A DNA stretch of 6,029 bases. Origin: Gammaproteobacteria bacterium. GTDB lineage: Bacteria; Pseudomonadota; Gammaproteobacteria; J113. The stretch's first letter is position 1. The number at the start of each line of letters is the position of its first letter. A model generated the notes under the pieces. That model was not told where the DNA came from. It did not search any database and worked only from the letters and a program-made list of their open reading frames with translations. Where the stretch lies: contig RFJX01000265.1 of assembly GCA_003694425.1 (NCBI GenBank), forward strand, positions 1 to 6,029, given 5' to 3'. Below are positions 1-5,406 of this stretch, piece by piece. The position numbers and the translations under genes were made by a program.

Positions 1-30
1 GCCTCCCACCCCGTCAAATTCTACCAAGCC

Positions 31-72
31 GATTGCATATTGCCGATTGCCGATGGCCGACAGCCGACTGCT
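31..72. repeat. Degenerate 7-bp tandem repeat upstream of apaH
   Basis: Read in steps of seven from position 31, the sequence gives gattgca, tattgcc, gattgcc, gatggcc, gacagcc, gactgct: six adjacent heptads close to a GATTGCC consensus. It lies in the spacer and leader just before the apaH start at 85. Short degenerate heptamer runs of this sort are known as intergenic filler in many bacteria (for example the STRR heptamers of cyanobacteria). No function can be read from the sequence. The run keeps the apaH frame open upstream of its ATG, which creates a spurious N-terminal extension. Confidence 0.75.
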
Positions 73-84
73 ATCATCCACCGG

Positions 85-891
85 ATGATCTACGCCATCG
101 GTGACCTCCAGGGCTGTTACGACCCCCTCCAGCGGCTTCTGGAGGTGATCCGTTTCGATCCGGCCGCCGACACCCTCTGGTTCGTCGGCGATCTGGTCAA
201 CCGGGGACCGGCCTCGCTCGAGACCCTGCGTTTCGTCCGCTCTCTGGGCGAGCGCGCCGTAACGGTCCTGGGCAATCACGACCTGCACCTGCTGGCGGTG
301 GCCGCCGGGACCGAGCCCCTAAAGAAGAAGGACACGCTGGATGAAATACTGCGGGCACCGGACCGGGAGGAACTGATCGACTGGCTGCGCCACCGGCCGC
401 TGGTCCATCTGGACCGTGGCTGGCTGATGGTCCATGCAGGAGTGGCACCGCAATGGAGCGCGCAGAGGACCCGCGAACTGGCGGGGGAACTCGAGAGGGT
501 CCTGCGTTCCGGGGATGCGGCGGAGTTCTTTCGCCACATGTATGGCGACCGGCCGGAGCGCTGGTCGGATGACCTACGGGGCTGGGACCGGCTGCGCTGC
601 ATCACCAACTACCTCACCCGGATCCGTTACTGTCGGCCGGACGGGACCCTGGACCTCAGGAGCAAGGGGCCACCCGGAACCCAGGGGCCGGGCTGGCTGC
701 CCTGGTATGCGGTACCCGGAAGGGCCAGCCGCGATACCCCCATCCTCTTCGGCCACTGGGCCACATTGCGCCTCCGGGGTGAGGACCCGACATCACACAA
801 CGTCTACCATCTGGATACCGGCTGCGTCTGGGGAGGTGCGCTGAGCGCACTGCGGCTGGAGGACCGGCGCTGGTTCAGCGTGCCGGCCTGA
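85..891 (+). CDS. apaH: Bis(5'-nucleosyl)-tetraphosphatase, symmetrical (ApaH)
   Basis: The product is a cytosolic metallo-phosphoesterase that splits Ap4A symmetrically into two ADP, and in E. coli it also removes Np4 caps from RNA. The 268-residue protein has the family's metal-binding motifs in order: GDLQG (6-10, with the ApaH-type GDLQGC), GDLVNRG (35-41), GNHD (63-66), HAGV (117-120), FGHWA (222-226) and the C-terminal LDTGCVWGG (243-251). Length is close to the usual ~270-280. The ATG at 85 is chosen because the protein then starts directly with MIYAIGDLQG, as family members do. A TTG at 40 would add 15 residues translated from the heptad repeat. No good Shine-Dalgarno sequence precedes 85. 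The gene converges on folA with overlapping stops. The usual apaG neighbour would lie left of the window and is not seen. Confidence 0.96.
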   Translation: MIYAIGDLQGCYDPLQRLLEVIRFDPAADTLWFVGDLVNRGPASLETLRFVRSLGERAVTVLGNHDLHLLAVAAGTEPLKKKDTLDEILRAPDREELIDWLRHRPLVHLDRGWLMVHAGVAPQWSAQRTRELAGELERVLRSGDAAEFFRHMYGDRPERWSDDLRGWDRLRCITNYLTRIRYCRPDGTLDLRSKGPPGTQGPGWLPWYAVPGRASRDTPILFGHWATLRLRGEDPTSHNVYHLDTGCVWGGALSALRLEDRRWFSVPA

Positions 892-1429
892 GGGCCGGAG
901 GGAGCACCCGCTCGAGCAGAACGAAGCTGTAGGGGTGGGGGTTGGCCTCGTCGGCCGGAAGGTCACGGCGCTCCACCTCGCGCCACTGACTCCGGTCGAA
1001 GCGGGGAAACCGGACATCCCCCTCGACCCGGGCATGGACCTCGGTGAGGTAGATGCGCCCGGCATGTGCCAGCGCCTCCAGATAGAGGGCCGCCCCGCCC
1101 ACCACCATCGCCTCCTCCACCGGTCCGGCCAGCTCGAGGGCATGGGCGAGGCTGGTGGCACGGATGCACTGCGGGGCGGGGGTGAAGTCCGGGCGCGAGG
1201 AGACCACGATATTGTGCCGGCCCGGCAGGGGCCGCCCTATCGATTCGTGGGTACGCCGGCCCATGATGATCGGCTTGCCCATGGTGACCGAGCGGAAATA
1301 CCGCAGGTCGGCCGGCAGATGCCAGGGCAGCGTGCCACCCGCCCCGATGACCCCGTTGCGGGCCATGGCGACGACGATCGAGACCCGCTGCGGAGTCTGC
1401 GGGTCCCGGGCGGTCGGCAGGTTTGGCAT
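875..1429 (-). CDS. folA: Dihydrofolate reductase (FolA)
   Basis: The product reduces 7,8-dihydrofolate to tetrahydrofolate with NADPH, in the cytosol, and is the target of trimethoprim in sensitive bacteria. The 184-residue protein shows the DHFR core: VSIVVAMARNGVIG (16-29), LPWHLPADL (34-42, with W36 and acidic D41 matching E. coli W22 and D27), GKPIIMGRRTHESIGRPLPGR (51-71), the strand VVSS (75-78), MVVGGAALY (108-116), YLTEV (127-131) and EGDVRFP (136-142). It carries about 15 residues ahead of the usual N terminus. No closer ATG, GTG or TTG exists, so the extension is probably real. The ATG at 1429 is preferred to the one at 1438 because AGGA sits 8 bp before it, whereas the upstream ATG has its AGG directly abutting. 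It is the last gene of lgt-thyA-folA, and its stop lies 17 bp inside the end of apaH. Confidence 0.95.
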   Translation of the reverse strand: MPNLPTARDPQTPQRVSIVVAMARNGVIGAGGTLPWHLPADLRYFRSVTMGKPIIMGRRTHESIGRPLPGRHNIVVSSRPDFTPAPQCIRATSLAHALELAGPVEEAMVVGGAALYLEALAHAGRIYLTEVHARVEGDVRFPRFDRSQWREVERRDLPADEANPHPYSFVLLERVLPPALRPAR

Positions 1430-1437
1430 CCTGCTCA

Positions 1438-1441
1438 TCCT
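1438..1441 (-). promoter_or_regulatory. Candidate folA ribosome binding site (AGGA)
   Basis: On the minus strand AGGA lies 8 bp before the ATG at 1429. Its last base is the first base of an alternative ATG (1438), so this weak site favours the downstream start. It abuts the edge of the heptad repeat. Confidence 0.4.
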
Positions 1442-1468
1442 GACAACCGAAAACTGATCACTGACGAC
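1441..1468. repeat. Degenerate 7-bp repeat in the thyA-folA spacer
   Basis: Four heptads in plus-strand reading, tgacaac, cgaaaac, tgatcac, tgacgac, fit a loose TGANNAC pattern and fill most of the 46-bp gap between thyA and folA. They resemble in style, though not in exact sequence, the heptads before apaH. Minus-strand transcription of the operon would pass through them right before the folA ribosome binding site. Confidence 0.6.
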
Positions 1469-1475
1469 TTCATTC

Positions 1476-2270
1476 TCACACCGCGATCGGCGCCGGGATC
1501 GGCGGATGGCAGCGGTAGTCGAGCAGCTCGAAGTCCTCATAGCGGAAGCCGAAGATGTCGCGGACCTCGGGGTTGATGCGCATGCGCGGCGGCGGATAGG
1601 GGGTGCGCGCGAGCTGGGTCTCCACCTGCTCCAGGTGGTTGAGATAGAGATGGGCGTCGCCCAGGGTATGGACGAACTCGCCCGCCTCGAGGCCGGTGAC
1701 CTGCGCCACCATCATGGTCAGCAGGGCGTAGGAGGCGATGTTGAAGGGCACCCCGAGAAAGATGTCGGCGGAGCGCTGGTAGAGCTGGCAGGAGAGCCTG
1801 CCTTCGGCGACGTAGAACTGGAACAGGGTGTGGCAGGGGGCCAGGGCCATCCGCGGGACCTCGCCCACGTTCCAGGCGCTGACGATGTGGCGGCGGGAAT
1901 CGGGGTCGCGCCGGATCTGCTCCACTACCTGGGCGATCTGATCGACCTCCTCGCCATCGGCGGTGCGCCAGCGGCGCCATTGCACGCCGTAGACCGGACC
2001 CAGCTCGCCCTGCTCGTCGGCCCATTCGTCCCAGATGGTGACCCCCTCGCGCTGCAGCGGACGGACGTTGCTCTCGCCCCGCAGGAACCAGAGCAGCTCG
2101 TGGATGATCGACCTGAAGTGCAGGCGCTTGGTGGTGACCGCGGGGAACCCCTCGGAGAGGTCGAAGCGCATCTGGTAACCGAAGACGCTCCGCGTGCCGG
2201 TACCGGTGCGGTCACCCTTCTCCACCCCGTGGTCGCGCACGTGGCGGAGCAGATCGAGATAGGCCTTCAT
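1476..2270 (-). CDS. thyA: Thymidylate synthase (ThyA)
   Basis: The product methylates dUMP to dTMP using 5,10-methylenetetrahydrofolate, releasing dihydrofolate, which the next gene product (FolA) reduces. The 264 residues equal E. coli ThyA in length and in numbering of key residues: R21 (RTGTGT loop), R126/R127 (the phosphate-binding pair from the partner subunit), nucleophile C146 in [13 protein letters not shown]169 and N177 in the [17 protein letters not shown] stretch, and H207 and Y209 in GDAHLYLNH. The C terminus PAPIAV matches the conserved mobile tail. The ATG at 2270 starts the typical [11 protein letters not shown] sequence and has an excellent ribosome binding site. The gene overlaps the lgt stop by ATGA, indicating translational coupling. 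Confidence 0.98.
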   Translation of the reverse strand: MKAYLDLLRHVRDHGVEKGDRTGTGTRSVFGYQMRFDLSEGFPAVTTKRLHFRSIIHELLWFLRGESNVRPLQREGVTIWDEWADEQGELGPVYGVQWRRWRTADGEEVDQIAQVVEQIRRDPDSRRHIVSAWNVGEVPRMALAPCHTLFQFYVAEGRLSCQLYQRSADIFLGVPFNIASYALLTMMVAQVTGLEAGEFVHTLGDAHLYLNHLEQVETQLARTPYPPPRMRINPEVRDIFGFRYEDFELLDYRCHPPIPAPIAV

Positions 2271-3064
2271 CGTGCCTTGACCTCCTCGCTCCTCGACGAG
2301 AACCAGATGAGGGCCAGCCCCGCCACCACCATCGGCAGCGAAAGGAGCTGACCCATGGTGAACCAGCCGAAGGCCAGATAGCCCAGCTGGGGATCGGGTT
2401 CCCGCGCAAACTCCACCAGGAAACGGGCGCAGCCGTAGCCGGCCAGGAACAGCCCGGAAACGCTGCCGGCGGGACGCGGCCTGGCGGAATAGAACCACAA
2501 CAGGCCGAACAGTACCAGCCCCTCCAGCGTGGCCTCGTAGAGCTGGCTCGGGTGGCGTGGGATCCCCCCTGCCCTGGGGTCGGGGAAGACCATGGCCCAG
2601 GGCAGATCGGTGGGCCGGCCCCACAGTTCGCCATTGATGAAATTGGCCAGCCGCCCGAAGAACAGGCCCAGTGGCACCACCGGAGCGAGGAAGTCCGCGG
2701 TCACGAGAAAGCCCCGGTGGTGGCCGTGAGCGAAGTACCACAGCGCCGCCAGCGCCCCCAGCAACCCGCCGTGGAAGGACATGCCGCCCTCCCAGACCCG
2801 GAATACGGCAAGGGGATCAGCCAGATAGCCGGGCAGGTTGTAGAACAGGACATAGCCGATCCGCCCGCCCAGGACGGCGCCGAGGGCGACCTGGAACACC
2901 AGGTCGTCCACCCGCCCGGCGTCCCACTCCTCCCGCTCCTGCGCGCGGCGGCGCAGGAGCCACCAGCCGCCGAGGATCCCGGCCAGGTAGGAGAGCCCGT
3001 ACCAGCGGATGGCCAGCGGTCCGATCTGGACGGCGACCGGATCGATGTGCGGATAGGGGAGCAT
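2267..3064 (-). CDS. lgt: Phosphatidylglycerol-prolipoprotein diacylglyceryl transferase (Lgt)
   Basis: This inner-membrane enzyme moves diacylglycerol from phosphatidylglycerol to the lipobox cysteine of prolipoproteins, the first step of lipoprotein maturation. The 265-residue protein (E. coli 291) has several hydrophobic segments, for example around 23-37, 56-76, 98-112, 123-136, 181-192 and 238-255. Family motifs are WYGL (21-24), SFHGGLLG (96-103, H98 corresponding to E. coli H103), the Lgt signature [14 protein letters not shown] (137-150, R138 and N141 corresponding to R143 and N146), HPSQLYEA (171-178) and FAREPD (219-224). The ATG at 3064 gives the expected short N terminus before [10 protein letters not shown], although no clear Shine-Dalgarno precedes it. 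First gene of the leftward operon; its TGA overlaps the thyA ATG. Confidence 0.97.
   Translation of the reverse strand: MLPYPHIDPVAVQIGPLAIRWYGLSYLAGILGGWWLLRRRAQEREEWDAGRVDDLVFQVALGAVLGGRIGYVLFYNLPGYLADPLAVFRVWEGGMSFHGGLLGALAALWYFAHGHHRGFLVTADFLAPVVPLGLFFGRLANFINGELWGRPTDLPWAMVFPDPRAGGIPRHPSQLYEATLEGLVLFGLLWFYSARPRPAGSVSGLFLAGYGCARFLVEFAREPDPQLGYLAFGWFTMGQLLSLPMVVAGLALIWFSSRSEEVKAR
2280..2286 (-). promoter_or_regulatory. Strong ribosome binding site of thyA (AGGAGGT)
   Basis: AGGAGGT, fully complementary to the 16S rRNA tail, ends 9 bp before the thyA ATG at 2270 and lies inside the 3' end of lgt. It confirms the short 264-codon reading rather than a longer in-frame extension through lgt. 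Confidence 0.85.
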
Positions 3065-3109
3065 GGCGCGGATGGTATCACGCCGGCAACGCGGTCCTGA
3101 AAGCCTTCG

Positions 3110-3128
3110 ATGAACCTACTGGTTTCAT
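3110..3128. repeat. Imperfect inverted repeat, possible operator of lgt
   Basis: The arms ATGAACC (3110-3116) and GGTTTCAT (3121-3128) pair with one unpaired base around a 4-base TACT loop. No T-run follows on either strand, so it does not look like a terminator. It lies over the expected transcription start of the proposed lgt promoter, a usual place for an operator. Seen directly as a palindrome; the role is a guess. Confidence 0.4.
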
Positions 3129-3131
3129 GCA

Positions 3132-3161
3132 ATTAGGCAAACAATCTTGACTGACATTCAA
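3132..3161 (-). promoter_or_regulatory. Candidate sigma-70 promoter for lgt-thyA-folA
   Basis: On the minus strand TTGAAT (3161-3156; 4 of 6 to TTGACA) is followed after 18 bp by CCTAAT (3137-3132; 4 of 6 to TATAAT). Transcription would begin near 3125, about 60 bases ahead of the lgt start. A weak match, supported mainly by its position in the only AT-rich stretch upstream of the operon. Confidence 0.35.
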
Positions 3162-3165
3162 ATTG
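3142..3165. repeat. Imperfect inverted repeat over the shared -35 region
   Basis: CAATCTTGA (3142-3150) and TCAAATTG (3158-3165) pair over 8 bp with one bulged C, around a 7-base spacer. The right arm covers the -35 hexamers proposed for both divergent promoters. Geometry is operator-like; no regulator is identified in the window. Confidence 0.4.
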
Positions 3166-3185
3166 GACCCGCGATTACATATACT
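3157..3185 (+). promoter_or_regulatory. Candidate sigma-70 promoter for the HDOD-GGDEF pair
   Basis: TTCAAA (3157-3162; 4 of 6) and TATACT (3180-3185; 5 of 6) are separated by the ideal 17 bp. Transcription would start near 3192, leaving a leader of about 27 bases that contains the ribosome binding site. A better -35, TTGACT at 3147, is 27 bp from this -10 and therefore too distant to pair with it. Confidence 0.5.
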
Positions 3186-3207
3186 TGCCCGAACGGGAAG
3201 ACCTTGC

Positions 3208-3213
3208 AGGGAG
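3208..3213 (+). promoter_or_regulatory. Ribosome binding site fixing the HDOD gene start (AGGGAG)
   Basis: AGGGAG ends 5 bp before the ATG at 3219. The frame is open back to a TTG at 3147, but that codon lies upstream of the proposed -10 and has no ribosome binding site, so 3219 is the start. Confidence 0.75.
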
Positions 3214-3218
3214 TCGCC

Positions 3219-4091
3219 ATGTCCGCGAACACGGACCACCGCCAGCAGAGGCTCGTCATCCAGCGTCTGAAGGAGCTGCCCCCGCTGCCGCTCGCGGCCC
3301 AGCAGATCCTCCAGGTCATGGATGACCCGGCGGTATCCATGGACCGGATCGCCGGGATCATCGAACAGGACCCGGCCCTGGCCGGGCGCATCCTGGGCCT
3401 GGCCAACTCCGCCTTCTTCCGCCGCAACGGCGAGATCACCAGCATCAAGGAGGCGATCATCCGGGCGCTGGGGATGAACGTGGTCAAGTCCCTGGCCATC
3501 GGCATGGCAATGGGCGGCGTCTTCGACACCTCCCGCTGCCCCGCCTTCGACCTGGAGCGCTACTGGTCCAGCGCCTTCCTCACCGCCCGCTCTGCGGCGC
3601 TGCTCGGCCGGCAGATGGCCGAGGGACAGGCGATCGACCCCGCCCCGCTCTTCCTCTGCGGCCTGCTGCACAATTTCGGGCTGCTGGTGCTGGTCCACTG
3701 CTTCCCGCAGGAGCTGAACCGCGCCCTGGAGCAGGTGGCCCGTCGCCCCGGGGAGCGGCTCGCGGACCACGAGGCACAGGTCCTGGGCTTCGACCACCAC
3801 GAGGCGGGCGGCTGGCTGGCGCGCAGGTGGCATCTGCCGGAGGTGGTCGTCACCGTCATCGAGCACCATCACGAGGAGGGATATCAAGGTCCCTGGCAGC
3901 GGGAGGCCGGTCTGATCGACGGCTGTGCCCGCTGGGCCAGGGCCCTCATGGCGGGTCAGCCCCTGCCCGGTGAGGTGCGCGAGCGGCTGCTCGGATCGGG
4001 GGTGAAGGAGGCCGCCCTGGATCGGCTCGATGCGGCGGGCTCGGAGATGGTGGAAGAGATCGCCGGTCTCACCGGGCTGCTGGCGGACTGA
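3219..4091 (+). CDS. HDOD domain signalling protein
   Basis: A 290-residue cytosolic protein made almost wholly of one HDOD domain (about 14-220) with a helical tail. Diagnostic stretches are LKELPPLPLAAQQILQVMDD (17-36), the block from I48 to S64 (IIEQDPALAGRILGLANS), ITSIKEAIIRALGMNVVKSLA (73-93), LCGLLHNFGLLVL (146-158) and FDHHEAGGWLARRWHLPEVVV (191-211), then IEHHHE (214-219). HDOD domains are relatives of HD phosphohydrolases that usually lack catalysis and act as scaffolds in signalling. Here the central HD pair is H151-N152, so the metal-binding aspartate is missing and hydrolysis is unlikely. No receiver or output domain is attached. The gene is followed 14 bp later by a diguanylate cyclase, almost certainly in the same transcript, so a role in that cyclase's pathway is likely but inferred. 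Confidence 0.93.
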   Translation: MSANTDHRQQRLVIQRLKELPPLPLAAQQILQVMDDPAVSMDRIAGIIEQDPALAGRILGLANSAFFRRNGEITSIKEAIIRALGMNVVKSLAIGMAMGGVFDTSRCPAFDLERYWSSAFLTARSAALLGRQMAEGQAIDPAPLFLCGLLHNFGLLVLVHCFPQELNRALEQVARRPGERLADHEAQVLGFDHHEAGGWLARRWHLPEVVVTVIEHHHEEGYQGPWQREAGLIDGCARWARALMAGQPLPGEVRERLLGSGVKEAALDRLDAAGSEMVEEIAGLTGLLAD

Positions 4092-4098
4092 AGGGGAG
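4092..4098 (+). promoter_or_regulatory. Ribosome binding site of the diguanylate cyclase gene (AGGGGAG)
   Basis: AGGGGAG begins immediately after the HDOD gene's TGA and ends 7 bp before the ATG at 4106, consistent with close coupling of the two genes. Confidence 0.7.
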
Positions 4099-4105
4099 AT
4101 CGGCA

Positions 4106-5287
4106 ATGGACAACACACCCTTCGTCGAGGCCTCGATCGAGCTTCGCCAGCGCTTCATGACCCTGCTCGACTCCCTGGCCAGCCTGCGCGCCCTGACCGA
4201 TACGGGGAGCCGGCCCGGCGACGAGTCCGATCTCCTCGCCCATGCACTCGAGGTCCTGCTCGAGAACCAGGACCTGGAGCGCTGTTCGGTCTTCCTGCTG
4301 GAGGGAGAGGAGTTGCGCTGCGCCGTCGGCATCGACTGGAGCGACCGGCTCGCCCCGCCCCGGGTCACGCGCCATCACGATGCCGCCACCTTCCGCCTCG
4401 GTGAAGGGCTGATGGGGCGTGCCGCCGCGGAGGGGGAGATGCAGTTCTGTGACGACTGCGCGCAGGCCGAGGGGTACATCCCGATCCCCGGCGCGGAGAA
4501 CGCGGGCTCCCTCATCTGCGTACCCATCCGCGGCGGCGGCAAGGTCCTGGGGGTGCTCAACGTCTCCCATCCCGATCCCGGCTTCTTCCACCCCTGGCAA
4601 CGCAACATCCTGGAGATCTTCAGCTCGGTCCTGGGCCAGATGCTGCAGAACCACCGCCTGCTGGCGCAGATGGAGCAGCAGGTCAGGAGCCGGACCATGG
4701 AGCTGGAGCGGGCCCTGGCCGAGGCCCAGGACCTCAAGCGCCGCTTCGAGGAACTCTCCGTCATCGACGACCTGACCCGGCTGCACAACCGGCGCTTCTT
4801 CTTCCCCGAAGCCACCGCCGAGATCGCCCGGGCGATACGCAACGGGGAGGACCTCTGCGTGGTGCTGCTGGACCTCGACTTCTTCAAGGTGATCAACGAC
4901 AGCTACGGCCACGCCATGGGCGACGAGGTACTGGTCGATGTCGCCGCCATGCTGAAGGAGCAGACCCGCGAGGGTGACATCCTCGCCCGCTTCGGCGGCG
5001 AGGAGTTCATCATCGCCCTGCCCAGTACCGGCATCGAGGGCGCCAGGCCGCTGGCCGAGCGGATCTGCGAGGCGGCCCGCCAGCTGCGCTGGCAGGCCGG
5101 CGAGGAGGTGGTCGACATCACCGTCAGCATCGGTCTGTCCTGCCTGAGCCGGCTTCCGGAGAGACTGCGCCGGGAGGGCGATTCGGAGGCCCTGCTCAAC
5201 GAGCTCCTGAAGCAGGCCGACATCGCCCTCTACGAGGCCAAGAAGCACGGCCGCGATCAGGTCTGGATCGCCCCGCCCGCGAGATAG
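4106..5287 (+). CDS. GAF-GGDEF diguanylate cyclase
   Basis: A 393-residue cytosolic protein with no membrane segment. A short helical lead (1-30) precedes a GAF sensor domain (about 40-185: LGEGLMGRAAAEG at 98-110, YIPIPGAENAGSLICVPI at 124-141, VLGVLNVS at 147-154), then a charged coiled-coil linker (about 185-218) and a GGDEF domain (219-390). The GGDEF domain appears complete: DDLTRLHNRRFF (221-232), DLDFFKVINDSYGHAMGDEVL (256-276, with metal ligand D256), the signature GGEEF (297-301), the late TVSIGLS stretch (339-345) and ADIALYEAKKHGRDQV (371-386). R288-E-G-D291, five residues before GGEEF, is a proper inhibitory I-site. It should make cyclic di-GMP from two GTP and be product-inhibited. 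The GAF ligand cannot be told. Second gene after the HDOD gene and followed by a PgaA-like gene. Confidence 0.95.
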   Translation: MDNTPFVEASIELRQRFMTLLDSLASLRALTDTGSRPGDESDLLAHALEVLLENQDLERCSVFLLEGEELRCAVGIDWSDRLAPPRVTRHHDAATFRLGEGLMGRAAAEGEMQFCDDCAQAEGYIPIPGAENAGSLICVPIRGGGKVLGVLNVSHPDPGFFHPWQRNILEIFSSVLGQMLQNHRLLAQMEQQVRSRTMELERALAEAQDLKRRFEELSVIDDLTRLHNRRFFFPEATAEIARAIRNGEDLCVVLLDLDFFKVINDSYGHAMGDEVLVDVAAMLKEQTREGDILARFGGEEFIIALPSTGIEGARPLAERICEAARQLRWQAGEEVVDITVSIGLSCLSRLPERLRREGDSEALLNELLKQADIALYEAKKHGRDQVWIAPPAR

Positions 5288-5310
5288 TCCCCCATGCCCC
5301 CCGGTCGCGG

Positions 5311-5339
5311 ATGAAATCGCCGGCCGCACCTGCTACATT
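5311..5339 (+). promoter_or_regulatory. Candidate extended -10 promoter before the PgaA-like gene
   Basis: ATGAAA (5311-5316; 4 of 6 to the -35 consensus) lies 17 bp from TACATT (5334-5339; 4 of 6), and TGC directly precedes the -10, giving the TGn extended -10 element. Transcription would start near 5346, with a leader of about 60 bases. It suggests that the export gene can be expressed apart from the cyclase genes, although read-through is not excluded because no terminator is visible after 5287. Confidence 0.45.
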
Positions 5340-5392
5340 TGCCCACCTCGTTTGACCCACCTGCCCCGGCTTGCCGGAAGGACGAAACAGCC

Positions 5393-5398
5393 AAGGAG
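5393..5398 (+). promoter_or_regulatory. Strong ribosome binding site of the PgaA-like gene (AAGGAG)
   Basis: AAGGAG ends 8 bp before the ATG at 5407. The start is further supported by the signal peptide that begins exactly there. Confidence 0.8.
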
Positions 5399-5406
5399 AA
5401 CCCGGG

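Noticed and set aside
31..72. CRISPR-like array
   Set aside because: Units are 7 bp and directly adjacent, with no spacers; there is no CRISPR repeat or cas gene in the window.
40..84. TTG start adding 15 residues to ApaH
   Set aside because: The added residues are translated from the heptad repeat and precede the normal ApaH N terminus.
1506..2351. A 281-codon plus-strand frame opposite thyA
   Set aside because: Shadow of thyA, whose active site and length match E. coli ThyA; the antisense product has no recognisable motif.
2271..2741. Long N-terminal extension of thyA in the same frame
   Set aside because: It overlaps lgt in another frame. The ATG at 2270 has a perfect ribosome binding site and gives the exact family length.
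3147..3218. TTG start adding 24 residues to the HDOD protein
   Set aside because: It is upstream of the proposed promoter -10 and has no ribosome binding site; the ATG at 3219 has AGGGAG at a good distance.
3165..3218. Riboswitch or sigma-54 promoter in the HDOD leader
   Set aside because: The leader is too short and lacks the conserved cores of c-di-GMP riboswitches. The TTGG-TTAC spacing does not fit the -24/-12 consensus.
3078..4118. A 346-codon minus-strand open frame opposite the HDOD gene
   Set aside because: Shadow of the HDOD gene with repetitive H/Q/G/E-rich composition and no recognisable domain.
3956..5329. A 457-codon open frame on the minus strand opposite the cyclase gene
   Set aside because: It is antisense to an unmistakable GAF-GGDEF protein, has low-complexity composition rich in G, A, L, Q and D, and matches no family. 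Long antisense frames are expected in GC-rich coding DNA.
5288..5330. Possible terminator hairpin after the cyclase gene (around GCGGAT...ATCGC)
   Set aside because: The stem is short with a bulge and no T-run follows, so it is not a credible intrinsic terminator.
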